In this document: piece after piece, positions 62,648-64,000 of the stretch | Numbering within the stretch: the first letter of the stretch is position 1 | Layout of the letters: the number at the start of each line of letters is the position of its first letter | DNA from: Dyadobacter sandarakinus | Lineage (GTDB): Bacteria > Bacteroidota > Bacteroidia > Cytophagales > Spirosomataceae | Direction of reading: 5' to 3' | Assembly (NCBI RefSeq): GCF_016894445.1 | Contig: NZ_CP056775.1 | Coordinates: 2,916,001-2,980,000, forward strand | Length of the DNA stretch: 64,000 bases | The notes under the pieces: generated by a model | What the model saw: the letters and a program-made list of their open reading frames with translations, nothing else | What the model was told of the DNA's origin: nothing | Databases searched by the model: none | Program-made: the position numbers and the translations under genes

Positions 62648-63220
62648 ATGGCTAATATCATTTCAAACAATTTAAAAGAACGCTTTATCGATGCAAAGCT
62701 GGAATTTGTTAGAGAGAATGACGATGGAAAACATCGCCTGGTTTACGCATATTTTGGGCTTGCGATCTATTATGCCCAATGCCTGGAAGAAGAATTTTCC
62801 TTGATGTTATGGACGAATCGTATCATTAATAATAAACCATCTTCGAAAGAGGATGTTGAGGCGATTAACGCTGAAATGGATAAGTCAAAAAAAACTATGG
62901 GACAATTAATAAATGAAGTAAAGAAAGCTTACGCCATTCAGAATGGGCATGCTCAATTATTGTCAAATTTATTAGAAAAACGAAATTATTTAGCTCATAA
63001 ATATTTTAAGCTTCATATAGAAAAATTCTATACCGAAATTGGCCAACTAGAAATGATTAACTTTTTTTGCGATTTTATCGACAAAACAATTGAGTTAATA
63101 CAAAATATGAACTCTTATTATCAGTTTCAAGTTCGGCGGCTTGGATTTACTGAATCAAAGATCAGCGAGCTTAAAGAAGTACTTAGACAACAAGAATTGG
63201 AACGAGTTTCAAACTTATAG
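62648..63220 (+). CDS. Unrecognised helical protein with an Rx4H motif
   Basis: 190 residues, all-helical by composition. Contains RNYLAH (R112-H117), an Rx4H motif like the active site of HEPN RNases, after a helix with LLSNLLEK. No other family mark is seen. It starts 45 bp after the MNT-HEPN gene, same direction, so they may share a transcript. AT content is higher than in the metal genes, which suggests a different origin. Confidence 0.45.
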   Translation: MANIISNNLKERFIDAKLEFVRENDDGKHRLVYAYFGLAIYYAQCLEEEFSLMLWTNRIINNKPSSKEDVEAINAEMDKSKKTMGQLINEVKKAYAIQNGHAQLLSNLLEKRNYLAHKYFKLHIEKFYTEIGQLEMINFFCDFIDKTIELIQNMNSYYQFQVRRLGFTESKISELKEVLRQQELERVSNL

Positions 63221-63247
63221 TAATTTGGAATAATTATCGTTAAATAT

Positions 63248-63988
63248 ATGAAACACCAAGACATTAGGCGTCCTCAAAATATAGAATTTAATGATCTAAA
63301 AGTGAGGGTAGAATTATCCGTGCCCACATTTATTTATGACGACGAAGACAATTTGCTCGACATCTTGATCGCACCTACTCTTGTATTACCAGACGGATTC
63401 GAAGGGTTGGTAACTGAACTTCCAATAAGCTCACAAATGTTTGATGAGGATATTTACAAAAATTTTGTTCTCCGAAGTAATAGCATTGCGAGATTAAATC
63501 GACTCGCAGAGTTAAATTTAGACACACTGATAGGTGTTATAGAAAGATACTTCGCAATCCATCCAGTTGATGAAGTTCTGGATAGAAATGCTGACTGTCG
63601 AGTGTTACGAGAGTATAACATACAAGAAAACTTTTCCAAGCTTACATTTGGCAATCTTAGAAACATTCTAAGTTGTATCATTAAAACGGATCCAGATTTG
63701 CAAGTTTTTGAAGGACTTAAATCAAAGGAAGACAGAAAAAACTATACAACGGTTTACAAGAACTACATAGAAGATAGAGACTCTTTTACACATGGAATTT
63801 TGTTCTTTTTGTCGCCAGATTTCATACCGGTGCTAAGAATTAAATCTCAGACAGGTTCATTCAAATATGTTAGTTATGATAAGCCAATTTTTACTGATAA
63901 TTTATTAACTTACAAATATTTAACTTCAATTTTAGATCACATTAACTTATATCTTCAAAGTAAAATTGAGGGCAGTATAGCTGAATAA
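63248..63988 (+). CDS. Unrecognised protein with a second Rx4H motif
   Basis: 246 residues, no signal. The N-terminal part is strand-rich and acidic (TFIYDDEDNLLDIL). The C-terminal part holds RDSFTH (R177-H182), again an Rx4H pattern within helices. The gene is 27 bp after the previous one. It ends 12 bp before the window edge. Function unknown; an RNase-like effector of a toxin or defence locus is a guess. Confidence 0.42.
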   Translation: MKHQDIRRPQNIEFNDLKVRVELSVPTFIYDDEDNLLDILIAPTLVLPDGFEGLVTELPISSQMFDEDIYKNFVLRSNSIARLNRLAELNLDTLIGVIERYFAIHPVDEVLDRNADCRVLREYNIQENFSKLTFGNLRNILSCIIKTDPDLQVFEGLKSKEDRKNYTTVYKNYIEDRDSFTHGILFFLSPDFIPVLRIKSQTGSFKYVSYDKPIFTDNLLTYKYLTSILDHINLYLQSKIEGSIAE

Positions 63989-64000
63989 CCTATCAAAATC

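Noticed and set aside
1..64000. CRISPR arrays, rRNA, tRNA, riboswitches
   Set aside because: I looked for regular spaced repeats, tRNA-like cloverleaf ends and known RNA patterns and saw none; a covariance search could still find a small RNA.

Overview
The window looks like a chromosome segment of a Bacteroidota bacterium, most likely Cytophagales (Dyadobacter/Spirosoma-like). The reasons are the tyrosine recombinase of the IntDOT-like Bacteroidota type, the TonB-dependent receptor with an N-terminal carboxypeptidase-like domain, the RND pump fused to its outer-membrane channel, the Bacteroidota form of the arsenosugar cluster, and a TTG-N18-TAnnTTT-type promoter. No housekeeping genes, rRNA or recognisable tRNA are present, so all of it reads as accessory DNA.

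Region 1 (about 1-17,100) is a mobilizable defence island. On the minus strand lie ArdA anti-restriction protein, MobB-type relaxase, relaxosome accessory protein, a possible oriT stem-loop (2995-3066), a membrane protein, a ParA-like ATPase, an unknown protein and a 5' remnant of an integrase gene. Then comes a tight plus-strand operon (5272-12641): DUF4007 protein (SspB-like), large P-loop ATPase (SspC-like), PAPS-reductase-like protein (SspD/DndC-like), a DUF262-only protein and a Ser/Thr protein kinase. A convergent cysteine desulfurase (SspA/DndA-like) and a HEPN-like protein follow. Together these are best read as an Ssp-type DNA phosphorothioation system with an unusual DUF262 + kinase partner instead of SspE. 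A tyrosine recombinase with hairpin-rich upstream DNA closes the island.

Region 2 (17,361-23,828) is a nested transposon. An IS110-family transposase gene is split by a 5,437-bp IS66-type unit with matching terminal inverted repeats and a perfect 8-bp target duplication (GTTCTCAA). The unit carries tnpA-tnpB at one end and tnpB'-tnpC at the other, with a 367-bp direct duplication of tnpB. Between them are passenger genes: a formaldehyde-dehydrogenase-like zinc enzyme, a TMEM175-like channel and an ABM-domain protein.

Region 3 (24,018-36,099) is arsenic metabolism. A plus-strand arsenosugar cluster (two glycosyltransferases, a CMD-like protein, ArsS) runs into a nine-gene minus-strand ars operon (arsR, DUF6428, arsN2, ACR3, arsO, two phosphoesterases, a TonB-C-like protein, an MFS exporter). 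A divergent arsenate-reductase-like gene sits across a perfect operator-like palindrome. A methylthioribose-kinase-like enzyme and a DUF547 protein flank the cluster.

Region 4 (36,244-61,210) is heavy-metal handling. It holds a DUF6660-like peptide with a TonB receptor; a MerTP/GDCCxxC/ArsR-type regulator set without merA; a copper set (HMA-DUF3347 protein, multicopper oxidase fused to a CopB-like domain, CPH-type P-ATPase, DUF305 lipoprotein, four-helix copper protein); a porin/Rieske/di-haem set; and a Zn/Cd-type set (CPC P-ATPase, NicO-like exporter, RND adaptor, RND-OMF fusion, DUF6660-like peptide).

Region 5 (61,719-end) has an MNT-HEPN fusion followed by two unrecognised proteins, each with an Rx4H motif typical of HEPN RNases, possibly another small defence or toxin-type locus.
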